From: Candidatus Pantoea persica | GTDB lineage: Bacteria > Pseudomonadota > Gammaproteobacteria > Enterobacterales > Enterobacteriaceae | DNA: 64,000 bases | NCBI RefSeq assembly: GCF_013753875.1 | Contig: NZ_SMDS01000023.1 | Span: forward strand, 33,834-97,833 | Reading direction: 5' to 3' | Shown: positions 12,736-23,442 of the stretch, piece after piece | Layout of the letters: the number at the start of each line of letters is the position of its first letter | Numbering within the stretch: position 1 is the stretch's first letter | Made by a program: the position numbers and the translations under genes | Notes under the pieces: generated by a model | Databases searched by the model: none | What the model saw: only the letters and a program-made list of their open reading frames with translations | What the model was told of the DNA's origin: nothing

Positions 12736-12765
12736 ACGCACCTCCGCCCGGAGGTGCGTTCGTTT
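12736..12765 (+). terminator. Rho-independent terminator after mqo
   Basis: GC-rich hairpin with arms ACGCACCTCC and GGAGGTGCGT around a short loop, followed by TCGTTT. About 100 bases past the mqo stop, in the gap before the ROK gene. Confidence 0.7.
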
Positions 12766-12906
12766 CAGGGCCAGCGCATTGTCCGATCGCGCTGGCGCTT
12801 TCCCAGTCGCGTCCCGCTTTACGCTACGCTCTGCCTTATTCGCCTGTTAGGCTACGCGACCGCTGCATCTCTCCCTCGCCTGTTACTCCTGACGCTTTTC
12901 AAACTG

Positions 12907-14029
12907 TTAGATCACGCCTAGCGACAGCCTCACGGCCGGATCGAGGCGCGTCTGTAAAAAATACAGCGGAGTATGTTGGAAGGTATAGCTCGGCGTGCCG
13001 GATTCGACGCGTTTACGCACCGTTTCACAGAACAAGGGGTGCAGATTCCAGGGCGCGTCGACGATCAGGCTGGCGGGATTGAGCAGCAGGATAATCTGGC
13101 CTATCGCCTTCGCAAGCAGGCCACCCGCCTGCCGCATCACCTCATCCACCACCGGCGGCGCCTCGTCACTCGTCTGCCAGCTTAAACCGGGACGACGCTG
13201 CGCCAGCTGCTGCTGCACCGCCGGCATGCTGATCAACGTCTCGATGCAGCCCTGCCGTCCGCAGTGACAGCGCGGGCCATCCGGCTGCACGATAATGTGC
13301 CCCGCTTCACCCCCGCGGTCCAGCTATTGCCGATCACTACCTGGCCCTGCTGCCCCAGCGCGCCGCCCACGCCGTCCGCGATGCACAGATAGAAATGGCT
13401 GCTCGCCGCTTCCAGCCCAAGCTGCTGCACCGCCAGCAGCGCAGACGCCTTGACGTTGTTCATGACGCGCAGCGGCAGCGCGACTTTTTTCCGAATCGGC
13501 GACAGGAGATCGACATCGCGCCAGCCAAGGTGAACCGACTGATACATATTGATACATCCAGCCGCGCTGCGGATCGACGATGTCGGGAAAGCCCAGCCCG
13601 ATACCCAGCAGCGTCGGATGCTTCTCCGCCAGTCCGCTGCACACCGCTGCTACCTCCTGCATTACGGTTGCCGGGCTGGCGGTATCGATACGTCTCGTCT
13701 ATTCCTCCATCACCTGTGAAAAGTAGTCGCAAACGCGCCAGTAAATCGCGTTGCGCTCCACCATCACCCAGGCGCTTTTTAGCTACTCCGGGCGCAGCGC
13801 GATCTCGATCTTCGGCCGTCTGTCCGCGGCCACGCTGACCGGCCCCAGCTCCTGCACCAGCTTCTGCTCCAGCAGCTCATCCACAATCAGCGAAACCGTG
13901 TTTTTGCTGAGGGGACAATATGTGGGCCAAATCTTGACGGGAGGTGACGCGCAACCGACGCAGCTGCGTCATCACGCGCTTCTGGTTGTTGAGTCTGAGG
14001 AGTGCAGGACCTTTACCCATGTTTTTCAT
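12907..14029 (-). pseudogene. ROK-family transcriptional repressor, broken
   Basis: ROK regulator (NagC/Mlc/XylR-Gram+ type) with an N-terminal winged helix (LLRLNNQKRVMTQLRRL, then SKNTVSLIVDELL) and a C-terminal sugar-kinase-like domain. The ROK zinc motif is visible: CHCGRQGCIE. Broken by a frameshift near 13915, TAG codons near 13785 and 13700, a frameshift near 13545, and another near 13310. Its effector and targets are not evident. Neighbours are unrelated, so no operon context helps. Downstream of the stop I see no clear terminator of its own. Confidence 0.83.
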
Positions 14030-14140
14030 GGCGCTTACCTAGTGAACATCAAGATCTTAAGTGTAACAGCACTGCGCCGCCGGTTATCTGACACTTTTGC
14101 GCGCTGTTTCACACAAGTCGCCGTTAAGCAAAGAAGGGCG

Positions 14141-14166
14141 AAAAAAAACCGGGCCAGGCCCGGTTC
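14141..14166 (-). terminator. Rho-independent terminator of dnaT-dnaC
   Basis: On the minus strand a hairpin AACCGGGCCTGGCCCGGTT is followed directly by a run of T, 19 bases past the dnaC stop. Confidence 0.9.
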
Positions 14167-14184
14167 GCTTGCCGCGCAGCGGCA

Positions 14185-14925
14185 TCAGTATTCGTCGCCG
14201 CGCACGCGGTTGCGGTAGCTTTCCCAGTCGAAGCGCACCCACATGCTGTTACCGAGACGCATGCGGTCCATTACGCGTTCTCCCAGCAGCATATTCATGC
14301 CGGCGGGATCAAGGTTGGAGAGCATCCCGGTCGGACGCTTAGAGGAAGAGCGGCGGTCAACGATCTGGTTGATGATCACCTTTTCATAGCGCGATTCGCT
14401 CTGCATGCCGATTTCATCGATCACCAGCAGATCGACGCTGCTGAGATCCTGCAGCAGGCGCTCTTCCGTGATATCGCTGCCGCCGCTGAAGGTCCCCTTC
14501 ATACTGGACATCAGATCCGCCACCGTGACGATCAGCACGCTTTTGCCACGCAAAATCAGGTCGTTACCGATGGCGGCCGCCAGATGGTTTTTACCAGTGC
14601 CGGGGCGGCCAGAAAAAACGAAGCTGGCGATACTGCCCTCAAACTCCTCCGCATACTGGCGCGCCATCGCCAGCGCCCGGCGCTGGCCTCCGTTCTCAAC
14701 GCGATAGTTGTCGAACGAGCAGTTCATATGCAGCTCACGGATGCCGGAGCGGCCCATAACACGCTGCATCTTCATGGCGCGGTTTTCACGCACGATAGAT
14801 TCCGAACGCAGGCGGCCCTGCTCCTGATTCCAGGCCAGCAACTCTTCACCGCTGGTGAATTTCGGCTGGACGTTGGCGGGCATCATTTTCTTCAGACGGC
14901 TGAACAGATCGGTCGGCGTTTTCAT
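14185..14925 (-). CDS. dnaC: DnaB helicase loader
   Basis: DnaC, the AAA+ ATPase that delivers DnaB helicase to oriC and to restart primosomes. 246 residues, family length 245. The N-terminal DnaB-binding segment is followed by Walker A GRPGTGKNHLA, Walker B LLVIDEIG and the C-terminal block LLGERVMDRMRLGNSMWV. It is complete with no lesion. The ATG overlaps the dnaT stop by one base (TAATG), giving a tight dnaT-dnaC unit. Intact among decayed neighbours, consistent with essentiality. Confidence 0.96.
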   Translation of the reverse strand: MKTPTDLFSRLKKMMPANVQPKFTSGEELLAWNQEQGRLRSESIVRENRAMKMQRVMGRSGIRELHMNCSFDNYRVENGGQRRALAMARQYAEEFEGSIASFVFSGRPGTGKNHLAAAIGNDLILRGKSVLIVTVADLMSSMKGTFSGGSDITEERLLQDLSSVDLLVIDEIGMQSESRYEKVIINQIVDRRSSSKRPTGMLSNLDPAGMNMLLGERVMDRMRLGNSMWVRFDWESYRNRVRGDEY

Positions 14926-15461
14926 TACTCACCTCGGAACCCATCGGGAATGTTGTAATCAGTATTGCTGATTTGCGTGCTGTCGCGTTTCGGCTGGCCG
15001 CCGCTGGCGGCGCGGTTCATCTGCACGCTACGCGCCAGCTTCTGCTGCCACTGCACATGGTGGAACAGGCGGCCTTCCGCCTGCCAGTAGGCGATAAACG
15101 CGGCCAGCTCGGCGGGCGTCACCGGCTCGCTCAGCGCCACGCCCCAGATGGCGGCCTGGCGTTGAAAGTCGGCGTTAGGCTGCCAGCCGGCGTACATGGC
15201 GAACTTGCCGACTGGCGCGGATGGCACGGCGGGAGCATCGTTATAGAGGCTGTCATCCAGCGTAACGTCGCTGGACTGCTGGACTGCCGCCTCCAGCGCC
15301 AGCAGCTGCGCCAGCCGCTCGGGCGTCACGGCGTAAAGTACCGGCGTATAGTTATCTAGGACCGCCAGCGTGCCGTTTTCCGCCTGATGCAGCGCCTGGC
15401 GCGGATCCTGACGGAAAGCTTCCAGGCCGATAAGCGTAGAGGTAAGAATTTTGACTGACAT
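14925..15461 (-). CDS. dnaT: Primosomal protein DnaT
   Basis: DnaT (primosomal protein i), which bridges PriA/PriB and DnaC-DnaB in replication restart. 178 residues against 179 in E. coli. It starts [20 protein letters not shown] and keeps the conserved middle ([19 protein letters not shown]) and C-terminal DNA-binding part ([17 protein letters not shown], then [20 protein letters not shown]). First gene of the dnaT-dnaC unit. Nothing abnormal. Confidence 0.95.
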   Translation of the reverse strand: MSVKILTSTLIGLEAFRQDPRQALHQAENGTLAVLDNYTPVLYAVTPERLAQLLALEAAVQQSSDVTLDDSLYNDAPAVPSAPVGKFAMYAGWQPNADFQRQAAIWGVALSEPVTPAELAAFIAYWQAEGRLFHHVQWQQKLARSVQMNRAASGGQPKRDSTQISNTDYNIPDGFRGE

Positions 15462-15647
15462 GATGAAACCTGACGTTAACCAGCACGTTGCGCCGGCAGA
15501 ACACCGGCGTATAAGTAAGTATTGTACCTTTTTTGGCGCGGAGGATCGCCAAAAAAGCGGGCGTTAAGAAGAGAAGGAGGCGAGCTTTATCGCCAGCGGC
15601 GAGAGGGCCGGCGCTGCGGCGGCGGTCACGCGCGCCGGGCGGGTATG

Positions 15648-16226
15648 CTATAGATAGCGCGCCGAGGCGAGCCAGCAGAGGCTGTAGCCCAGCAGTTCGG
15701 TCCCCTCTTCCGCCATGTTTTTCACCACGCGGTTGTAGCCCTCCAGCATCAGATGCTGACACAGCTGATGCATGCCGAATAGGCGGGAAAAGACCAGCAA
15801 GACCAGCAGGCCAGAAGCAGTCATCAGCCAGCTGCGGTCGGTGACGAAGGCGACCAGCCCGGCGAGCGTGGCGCGTGGCGCGCGCAGCGCCAGGCAGACG
15901 AGGGCGCTCGCCAGCGCGAACCATACCCAGCTGCCGTGCTCAACGAGGTCGAACACGAAGTCCAGCTCGCGGATCAGCATGCAGCTTTAGAAACCGCCGA
16001 TCAGCATCAGCGCGTCGGGACGTTGACGCGCCGACCAGAAAAACAGACCCGCCATTGAGGCGAGCATGATCTCCTGCAGCGTCTCGGTCAGCGAGGTTTC
16101 ATGCATAGCTTCGTTCATCCAGTTGACGTCGATATAGACGGCCGACATCATCAGCACAAGGAATAATAGTGTTGCAAATAAAAAAGCCGCGCATTCACGG
16201 CCGAGGATTAAAACTTGTTCGCGCAT
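15648..16226 (-). pseudogene. Conserved multi-pass membrane protein with one ochre codon
   Basis: A 192-residue hydrophobic protein of unknown function, starting MREQVLILGRECAAFLFATL. About five predicted membrane segments (e.g. FLFATLLFLVLMMSAVY; WVWFALASALVCLAL; LMTASGLLVLLVFSRLF). The frame is continuous except for one in-frame TAA at 15987-15989, where an aromatic residue would be expected (GGF-stop-SCMLIREL). This is the only TAA lesion in the left third of the window. A single-hit pseudogene. I do not recognise a function. Confidence 0.65.
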
Positions 16227-16302
16227 ATTATTATCAAAATAATAATTAGTGCGCTCATCATGTGACGTCAGCTACCCGCTCTTTCTCATTTTATGCCCCA
16301 TG

Positions 16303-16994
16303 TTAAAAACTGGCGCTCACACCCAGGCTATAAATCAGCGGCTCGCCGTTACTGAAGGTGTCGCTTTGCGAAAAGGCGGCGAAAGCGGTCAGCCGATCGT
16401 TAAAGGGAAGATGGGCGCCGATGCTGACGTCCAGCGTGCCCTGTTCGCGTGGCGCGCGCCCGCTGGAGCTTTCCTGCCCGTCGCGATGCGCGCCATCGGC
16501 TGTCTGGTAGCAGTAGCCCAACTGCGCATAGGGGGGCGATTCAGCCCAGGCGGGAATCAATGCGCCAGCCGAGGGTGGCGACGCCGTCGCGGCTGAAAAC
16601 GCAGTCCGGACAGCTGAGCGGGCCCGCGGCCGCGGCGAACTGCGCCACCGGCCCGGTGGTGAGCGAGGCGCCCAGCAGCAACGCCCAGTCTGCACGGTAG
16701 CGCGTGCCATCCGGTGCAGGCTCGGCGCGCAGCGTCATCATCGCCTGCGTGGGATTGAGCGCGGCGTCAAGAAAATCGGCGCGCGCCTCATCACTGCCCG
16801 CTGCCAGCCCGCCCTGGGCGATCTTCTCCGCAAGGATGGCATTGTAATCGGGGCGCGCGCCCGCGCCGCTCTCCTTTGGGGAGAACGTAGTATTGCTCCA
16901 GGCGAACAGGGGCGTTGCCACGCAAAAAAGCAAAGCACTTTCCAGCCCCGACGCGGCGGCGCGAAGACGACGACAGTGACTTTATTTGCAACAT
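16303..16994 (-). pseudogene. Autotransporter-type outer-membrane beta-barrel protein, broken
   Basis: The C-terminal part looks like an autotransporter/outer-membrane barrel: alternating beta strands (ADWALLLGASL, ATLGWRID, YAQLGYCYQTADG, LDVSIGAHLPFNDRLTAFAAF) and a final phenylalanine (YSLGVSASF). A signal-like stretch (LLFCVATPLFAWS) is near 16930 but is out of frame with the ATG at 16994, and another frameshift lies near 16555. Too short for a classical autotransporter, so it may itself be an internally deleted version. Specific identity not determined. Confidence 0.55.
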
Positions 16995-17134
16995 GAAACA
17001 CTCCAGGCGATGCTGAGGAAGAGATGCAGGCGTCAATAAAGCAGCCATTTACCGCGCCTGCTGTATAACTATTAACCGACACTATGTAAGATCAAGCACA
17101 GCGCTGAAATTTTATCTTTATAAGGATGTCGACG

Positions 17135-17716
17135 ATGCAACGATGCGGCTGGGTAACGCAGGATCCACTCTATATCGCCTATCACGATCGGGATTGGGGC
17201 ATTGCACAAACCGACAAGCGAGCGCTGTTTGAGATGATCTGTCTTGAGGGCTAGCAGGCGGGGCTGTCGTGGATCACGGTGCTGAAGAAGCGCGACAACT
17301 ACCGCCGCACCTTCCACGATTTCGATCCGCAGCAGGTAGCGCTGATGAATGAGCAGAATCTGGCGCGGCTGCTGCAGGACAGCGGCCTGATCCGCCATCG
17401 CGGCAAGCTGGCCGCCATTATCAGCAACGCGCGCGCCTTGCTGGCGATGGAGGCGCAGGGCGAGGATTTCGCCCGTTTCGTCTGGCATTTTGTCGATAAC
17501 CAGCCCATTGTGCATTGCTATGCAGATTACAAAGCGGCATCCACCACCATAGAGCAGGCGTTTGCGCTGTCGAAGGCGCTCAGACTACGTGGTTTTAAAT
17601 TCGTCGGTCCGACAATTTGCTATTCCTTTATGCAGGCCTGCGGGCTGGTCAGCGACCATCAGACCAACTTTTTTTGCCATCCCGACAACCTTTTAAAGCC
17701 AGAGACTGAAAAATAG
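17135..17716 (+). pseudogene. tag: 3-methyladenine-DNA glycosylase I with one amber codon
   Basis: Tag removes 3-methyladenine from alkylated DNA. The 193-codon frame starts MQRCGWVTQDPLYIAYHDRDWG and is complete except for one TAG at 17252-17254, replacing Gln in the family sequence EGQQAGLSWITVLKKR. The structural zinc ligands are all present (Cys4, His17, then His and Cys in SDHQTNFFC). No other lesion. Loss of function would depend entirely on this amber codon. It is followed by yiaD, as in the E. coli neighbourhood. Confidence 0.93.
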
Positions 17717-17800
17717 GAGTTTCCCCCACTCATTCTCTCTTTTCAGACGACATAATTTTGCCGCTTGAAAGACTTAGTATCTTTCTTTTTTGATTTAGGA

Positions 17801-18265
17801 ATGAGCACGTATAAAAAAACATTGACGATTTGCCTGTTACTGAGCGGCAGCCTTTCGCTGTCTGGTTGCACCGTTAACCCCTACACCAACGAATCGCAGG
17901 CGGGTAAGTCCGGCATCGTCGCGGGCCTTGGCGCGCTGATGGGCGCAAGCGTTGGCGTTCTCTCCTCCTCGAAAAAAGATCGTGGCAAGGGTGCCCTGAT
18001 CGGAGCAGCGTCAGGCGATGGGCGGGCGGCATCGGCTACTACATGGACGTGCAGGAAACGAAGCTGCGTGAAAAGATGCGCGGCACCAGCGTCAGCGTTA
18101 CCCGCTAGGGCGATAACATCGTGCTGAATATGCCGAATAACGTCACCTTCGACTCCAGCAGCAGCAGCCTGAAACCGGCCGGCGCCAATACGCAGAGCGG
18201 CGTGGCGATGGCGCTGAAAGAGTATCCGAAAACCGCGGTAAACGTGGTGGGCTACACCGACGCTA
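17801..18265 (+). pseudogene. yiaD: OmpA-like lipoprotein YiaD, truncated
   Basis: Lipoprotein with an OmpA-type peptidoglycan-binding C-terminus. The signal peptide ends in a good lipobox (LSLSGC), then glycine-zipper sequence (VAGLGALMGASVGV). There is a frameshift near 18015 and a TAG near 18106 (CTAGG context). The OmpA-like domain starts normally (NMPNNVTFDSSS, NVVGYTDAT) and then stops abruptly at about 18265, where the sequence changes to a sugar isomerase gene in the same orientation. Roughly 70 C-terminal residues are missing, so this is one side of a deletion junction. Confidence 0.88.
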
Positions 18266-18677
18266 CTCGGTGCCGGACACGCTATTCTGTGATGACGGCA
18301 CGCTCAATCCGCAGCTGGAGAACTACCTTAAAAAGTCGCAGCAGCTGCAGGCTCAGCGCCTGAAGCTAGCGCTGGGCGCCTTCAACGGCAAGCTGGCGCC
18401 GTTGCGCCATTTTTTCTAGGCGGCGGAGCAGGCCAACCTGCCGGTGGTAATGACCTTCGACATGGACAACTGGCTCTGGGCGCAGGAAAATGCGGCGGCA
18501 GCGGCGGATCAGCTGGGCCGCTTCGTGCGCTATATCCACGTCAAGGCCGCGGTGCCGCACGGCGACCGCTTCCGCGCCATCGCGCTGGATGAGGCGAATG
18601 AAGACTGGCGGCAGCAGGAAGGCGACGATCTGCTGGCAGTCACGCGCTACTACGTGACGCTGCTACGCAATCTGTAA
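18266..18677 (+). pseudogene. kguE: Sugar epimerase of the ketogluconate locus, 3' remnant
   Basis: C-terminal half of a TIM-barrel sugar isomerase/epimerase, readable from about VPDTLFCDDGTLNPQ to the stop at 18675-18677. One TAG near 18418 (CTAGG context) splits it (PLRHFF-stop-AAEQANLPVVMTFD). The 5' half was lost in the deletion that joined it to yiaD. It is 9 bases upstream of kguK, and the kguE-K-T-D order of the 2-ketogluconate operon of Pseudomonas and Erwinia supports the name; identity rests mainly on this context. Confidence 0.65.
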
Positions 18678-18686
18678 GGAGAGAAC

Positions 18687-19637
18687 ATGGCTATTCAGAA
18701 CAACGGCGCGCTGGACGTCGTGACCATCGGCGAAGCAACGGCGATGTTCGTCGCCCGCGAAACCGGCGATCTCGCTGCCGCCGAAACCTTCGTCAAACGT
18801 GCGGCGGGCGCCGAGCTTAACGTCGCTATCGGCCTGGCGCGCCTCGGCCTCAAGGTCGGCTGAGTGAGCCGCGTCGGCGACGACAGCTTTGGCAGCTTTA
18901 TTTGTCAGGTGCTGGAGAGCGAAGGCGTCGACCACAGCTAGGTGACGCAGGACACGCGCTATCTCACCGGCTCTCAGCTGAAATCCAAAGTTGATGACGG
19001 CTCCGATCCGCTGGTGGAGTATTTCCGTAAAGGCTCCGCCGCCAGCCATCTTTCCGTCGACGATTTCAACAGCGGCTATTTCGGCGCCGCGCGCCATCTG
19101 CACCTGAGCTGCGTCGCCTCGGCGCTCTCCGAGAGTTCGCTGGCACAGCTGAAGCACAGTGCGAAAGAGATTTGCGCGCGCGGCAAAACCCTCTCTTTCG
19201 ATCCCAATTTGCGCAGTGCTGTGGCGCAGCGAAGAGGTGATGCGCCAGCAGCTTAACCATCTGGCGGAGTACGCCGACTGGGTGCTGCCGGGCGAAAAAG
19301 AGGGCTATATCCTCACCGGCTATCGCCAGCCGGAGGCGATAGCTGACTTTTACCTCGATAAAGGGGTAAAGGCGGTCATCATTAAAACCGGCTGCGACGG
19401 CCCTAGTATAAAATCGCTGACGGCGAACAGGGCTAGGTCGAGGCGATGCGCGTGGAGAACGTGGTCGACACCGTCGGCGCGGGCGACGGCTTCGCCGTTG
19501 GGGTGATCAGCGCCCTGCTGGAAGGTAAAACGCTGCCTCAGGCCATCCGGCGCGGCAACAGAATTGGTTCGCTGGCGATTCGGGTGATCGGCGACAGCGA
19601 AGAGCTGCCGACGCGCAGCGAGCTGGGCGATTATTAA
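18687..19637 (+). pseudogene. kguK: PfkB-family 2-ketogluconokinase, broken
   Basis: PfkB sugar kinase expected to phosphorylate 2-ketogluconate. It starts MAIQNNGALDVVTIGEATAM after a good ribosome site (AAGGAG). Lesions: TGA near 18861 (family Trp), TAG near 18941 (CTAGG), frameshift near 19212, a one-base loss plus TAG near 19404 (CCTAG), and TAG near 19434 (CTAGG). The PfkB signature with the catalytic Asp is still readable (VVDTVGAGDGFAVG). The TGA here is one of only three premature TGA codons I found in the window. Confidence 0.82.
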
Positions 19638-19673
19638 TCTGCACCCGAAACCGCATTATCAGAGGAGTACACC

Positions 19674-20133
19674 ATGGAATCGCAGACAATCGCGCCAAAA
19701 CGCTAGTGGTATATCATGCCCATCGTGTTTATTACCTACAGTCTGGCGTATCTCGATCGCGAAAACTTTAGCTTCGCCTCTGCGGCAGGGATAAACGACG
19801 ATCTGGGCATTACCAAAGGCATGTCCTCGCTGCTGAGCGCGCTCTTATTTCTCGGCTACTTCTTTTTTCAGATCCCCGGCGCGGTCTATGCCGAACGCCG
19901 CAGCGTGAAAAAGCTGATCTTCTGGTGTCTGGTGCTGTGGGGCGTCTGCGCCTAGCTGACCGGCGTGGTGAGCAATATCCCGATGCTGGCGGCGATTCGC
20001 TTCGCGCTCGGGGTGGTGGAAGCGGCGGTGATGCCCGCCATGCTGATCTACATCATCAACTGGTTCACCAAATCGGAGCGTTCGCGCGCCAACACCTTTC
20101 TCATCCTCGGCAACCCGATGACGGTGCTGTGGA
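19674..20133 (+). pseudogene. kguT: MFS transporter of the ketogluconate locus, 5' remnant
   Basis: N-terminal third of a major facilitator transporter of the anion:cation symporter (glucarate/ketogluconate) type: [52 protein letters not shown]. Two TAG codons stand where Trp is usual, at about 19707 and at 19953-19955 (CCTAG). After [14 protein letters not shown] at about 20133 the sequence changes to a dehydrogenase in another frame. About two thirds of the transporter is missing. This is a second deletion junction within 2 kb. Confidence 0.82.
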
Positions 20134-20865
20134 TTTTGACGTCGAGGCGCTTAATCAGCGCGAGGTGCTGCTGATCCATACGCCAACGGTGCTCACCGAG
20201 ACAGTAGCGGATACCATGATGGCGCTGGTGCTGAGCAGCGCGCGCCGTGTCACCGAGCTGGACGCTTGGGTGAAGGCGGGTCACGGGGATCAGAGTATCG
20301 GCCCGGACAAATTCGGCATCGACGTGCACCATAAAACCCTCGGCATTCTGGGCATGGGCCGCATCGGCATGGCGCTGGCGCAGCGTGCCCATTTGGGCTT
20401 AGGCATGAAGGTGCTCTATAACGCGTGCCGCGAACGTGTAGAGGCGCAGTCGCGCTTCGGCGCGCAGCGCTGCGATCTGGAGACGCTGCTGAAAGAGAGC
20501 GACTTCGTCTGCATAAGACTGCCACTGACCGAGCAGACCCACCAATCGGCGCGGCGCAGCTGAAGATGATGAAGCCGAGCGCCATTCTGATCAACGCCGG
20601 ACGCGGGCCGGTGGTCGATGAAGAGGCGCTGATCGCCGCGCTGAAAGCGGGCACGATCCACGCCGCGGGCCTCGACGTGTTTGAGAAAGAGCCACTGCAG
20701 GCGTCGCCGCTCTTCTCGCTGCCCAGCGTGGTGGCGCTGCCGCACATTGGCTCCGCCACTCACGAAACGCCCTACGGCATGGCGCAGGATGCGGTGGAAA
20801 ACCTGATCGCCGCACTTAGCGGCAAGGTCGAGAAAAACTACGTCCACCCGGACATCCTGAAGTAA
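20134..20865 (+). pseudogene. kguD: D-isomer 2-hydroxyacid dehydrogenase (KguD/GhrB type), 5'-truncated
   Basis: NADPH-dependent 2-ketogluconate reductase family, also close to GhrB. The first 80 or so residues were deleted; sequence begins at [18 protein letters not shown] and contains the nucleotide-binding motif [17 protein letters not shown] and catalytic segments ([21 protein letters not shown]). A small deletion after TEQTH near 20550 shifts frame. The C-terminus ([12 protein letters not shown]) is normal. KguD and GhrB cannot be separated from sequence alone; the kgu context favours KguD, and the yiaD neighbourhood would also fit ghrB. Confidence 0.8.
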
Positions 20866-20881
20866 TCCGCCCTTCCCATTC

Positions 20882-20910
20882 ACGCCCGCCGCTGGCGGGC
20901 GTTATCGTTA
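20882..20910 (+). terminator. Probable terminator after kguD
   Basis: Hairpin ACGCCCGCC-GCT-GGCGGGCGT followed by TATCGTT, 17 bases past the stop. The T-run is weak. Confidence 0.55.
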
Positions 20911-20945
20911 ATCCCCCCCATTCGTCACATATTTTTAACTTTTAT

Positions 20946-22123
20946 ATGGCTTTTTCTCAGTTCGGCGACAAGTTTACCCAGCACACCGGCATTTCCCACC
21001 TGATGGAAGATATGGGCGCGGGCCTGCGCACCCCCGGCACCATTATGCTCGGTGGCGGCAATCCGGCGCAGATCCCGGCGATAAATAACTATTTTCAGCA
21101 GCTGCAGCAGATGCACAACGAGGGCAAGCTGAGCGAAGCGCTCTGCAACTATGACGGCCCGCGCGGCTGGCCCGTGACGGCGCAAAATACCGCCCTGACT
21201 AACGGCAGCCAGAGCGCTTTTTTCTATCTGTTTAACCTGTTCGCCGGCCGCCGCGCCGACGGCGGCAAAAAGCGCGTGCTCTTTCCGCTGGCGCCTGAAT
21301 ATCTCGGCGATGCCGACGCCGGACTGGACGAGGGGCTGTTCGTCTCCAGAAGGCCAGTTCAAATACCACATCGATTTTTACCATCTGCCGCTGCATAACG
21401 ACATCGGCCTGATCTGCGTGTCGCGTCCGACCAACCCTACCGGCAACGTGGTGACCGACGAGGAGCTGATGCAGCTCGACGCGCTGGCGCAGCAGCACGA
21501 CGTGCCGCTGCTGATAGACAACGCCTACGGCGTGCCTTTCCCTAGCATTATTTTCAGCGACGCGCGTCCGCTGTGGAATCCCAACATCATTCTCTGCATG
21601 AGCCTGTCGAAGCTGGGCCTGCCGGGCGCGCGCTGCGGCATTATCGTCGCCGACGAGAAGACCATCAGCGCCCTGAGAAATATGAACGGCATTATCAGCT
21701 TGGCGCCAGGCAGCATCGGCCCGGCGATCACCGCCGAGATGATCCAGCGCGGCGATCTGCTGCGTCTGTCGGAAGGAGGTGATTAAGCCCTTCTACCAGG
21801 CTAAGGTGGCCCAGACCAGCGCCATCCTGCGCCGCCACCTCTCCGAGGAGCGCTGCCTGATCCACAAGCCCGAAGGGGCGATTTTCCTCTGGCTCTGGTT
21901 CCGCGACCTACCGATTACCAACGAAGCGCTCTATCAGCGCCTGAAGGCGCGCGGCGTGCTGATGGTGCCGGACCACGTCTTCTTCCCCGGTCTGGAGCAG
22001 GCGTGGCCGAATATCCATCAGTGCATGCGCATGAACTACGTGCCGGATGCAGAAAATATCGAGCGCGCGGTGAATATTCTGGCGGAAGAGATCGAGAAGG
22101 CGTTTACGGATCAGGCGGCCTGA
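20946..22123 (+). pseudogene. avtA: Valine-pyruvate aminotransferase, broken
   Basis: AvtA, a class I/II PLP aminotransferase that makes valine from 2-ketoisovalerate using alanine. It starts MAFSQFGDKFTQHTGIS. About 30 codons are missing after CNYDGP (near 21165), a further deletion near 21345 removes the segment before EGQFKYH, and one extra base near 21775 shifts the frame. The PLP lysine region is intact (MSLSKLGLPGARCGI), and the C-terminal part reads normally to the TGA at 22121. Valine supply would then rest on IlvE. Confidence 0.92.
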
Positions 22124-22267
22124 CGGCGCAAGGCGCGTGGTCAGCCGGAGAAGCGCGGCGTTAACTGCTGTCGGCGGCGGCGCTATGGCGCGCGGCCTTT
22201 AGGCACGATGCCGGGCGGTCTGACACAGCATCGCGCCGGAACGTGACGTCCCGCGCGGCGCGGGCAC

Positions 22268-23442
22268 CTACGCCAGCGACTCCCGGCACCACGCCGCCAG
22301 CTGACAGATCGCCTGCGCCACCTCCTCATTCCAGCCAAATCCCGCGTTCAGCCGGAAGCAGTGGTCGTAGCGATTATGGCCCGGCGCTATGCCGATGCCG
22401 GCGTTGCGCGCCTTCAGAAACAGCGCGTGCACGTTCAGCGCCTACGGCGGCATCTCTCCACCCACAGCACATAGCCCCCTTCCGGATCGGAGACGCACAT
22501 GCCCGGCGGAAACTCCCGTAGCAGCACCTGCCGCATCCGCTGGATCTGACTTGCCAGCTCGCGCCGCAGCTTGTTCAGGTGCGCGTCGCAGCCACCGCTG
22601 CGCATCAGTTCGGCAATCGCCGCCTGCGACAGCGTTGAGGTGCCCATAGTGGAGGTGTACTTCAGCGACGCTGTCTTGCGCATAAAGTTGGTGCTGTGCA
22701 CCCAGCCGATACGGATGCCGGGCGCGACGGTTTTCGAGAAGCCGCTGCAGAGAATGGCGTCGGGGCTGAACGCACGCATCGGAAACGGGCGACGCTCGCC
22801 GAAAGCGGTGTCGCCAAAATATCATCTTCCACAATCACTACGTCGTTTTCGTCCGCCTGACGCGCAATATAGGCCTTCTGCTCGTTGGGGATCTATTTGC
22901 CGAGCGGATTGTTGACGTTGCTGATAGTGAGAAACGCCTGCACCGCCCGACGGCGGAACAGCGCGGTCAGTTTCTCTATGTCGACGTAGCCCTATGGCAC
23001 CGCCTCGACCTTAATCACGCGCAGGTTCAGGTTGTGCAGCATCTGTAACAGTACAAAGTAGCAGGGCGACTCCACCGCTACCACGTCGCCGGGCGTCAGG
23101 GTGGCGCGCAGCGACACTGCCTCAATGCAGCCGTTGGTGATCAGGATGTCGTCAGCGTTGATATTACAGCCATACTCCACCGCGCGCCGAGCAATTTCAT
23201 GCTTCAGCGGCAGGTAGCTGGTGCCTTTACCGTAGTGCCAAGCAGCGCCGGTTTGCTGTAGCCCATCTGGCGCATCAGCAGCCCGATCTTTTTGACCGGA
23301 TAAAGCGAGCTGTCAGCGTGCGCACCGAAGGCAACCGGCTGTCGGGCGGCAGAGAACCGCTGTGGATAGCCTGCTTAATCTGCTCGGCTATCTGGCGGTA
23401 GCGGCTGCTCTGGCTCTCCTGTTCTTCCCTTTCAAGCGGCAT
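22268..23442 (-). pseudogene. MocR-type regulator (GntR helix-turn-helix plus aminotransferase fold), broken
   Basis: Starts MPLEREEQESQSSRYRQIAEQ with a GntR winged helix (LPPDSRLPSVRTL) that is cut short at about 23300 by a deletion. The aminotransferase-like domain is readable, including the PLP lysine motif CSGFSKTVAPGIRIGW. Three TAG codons, near 22993, 22894 and 22442, each stand where Gln fits the family, and frameshifts occur near 23240 and 22810. Divergent from the biosynthetic cluster that follows, so it may have been its regulator, but that is inference from position only. Confidence 0.8.

Noticed and set aside
20134..20865. Naming the dehydrogenase remnant ghrB with certainty
   Set aside because: KguD and GhrB belong to the same family and both fit the neighbourhood; the kguE-K-T order upstream makes KguD more likely, but it is not proven.
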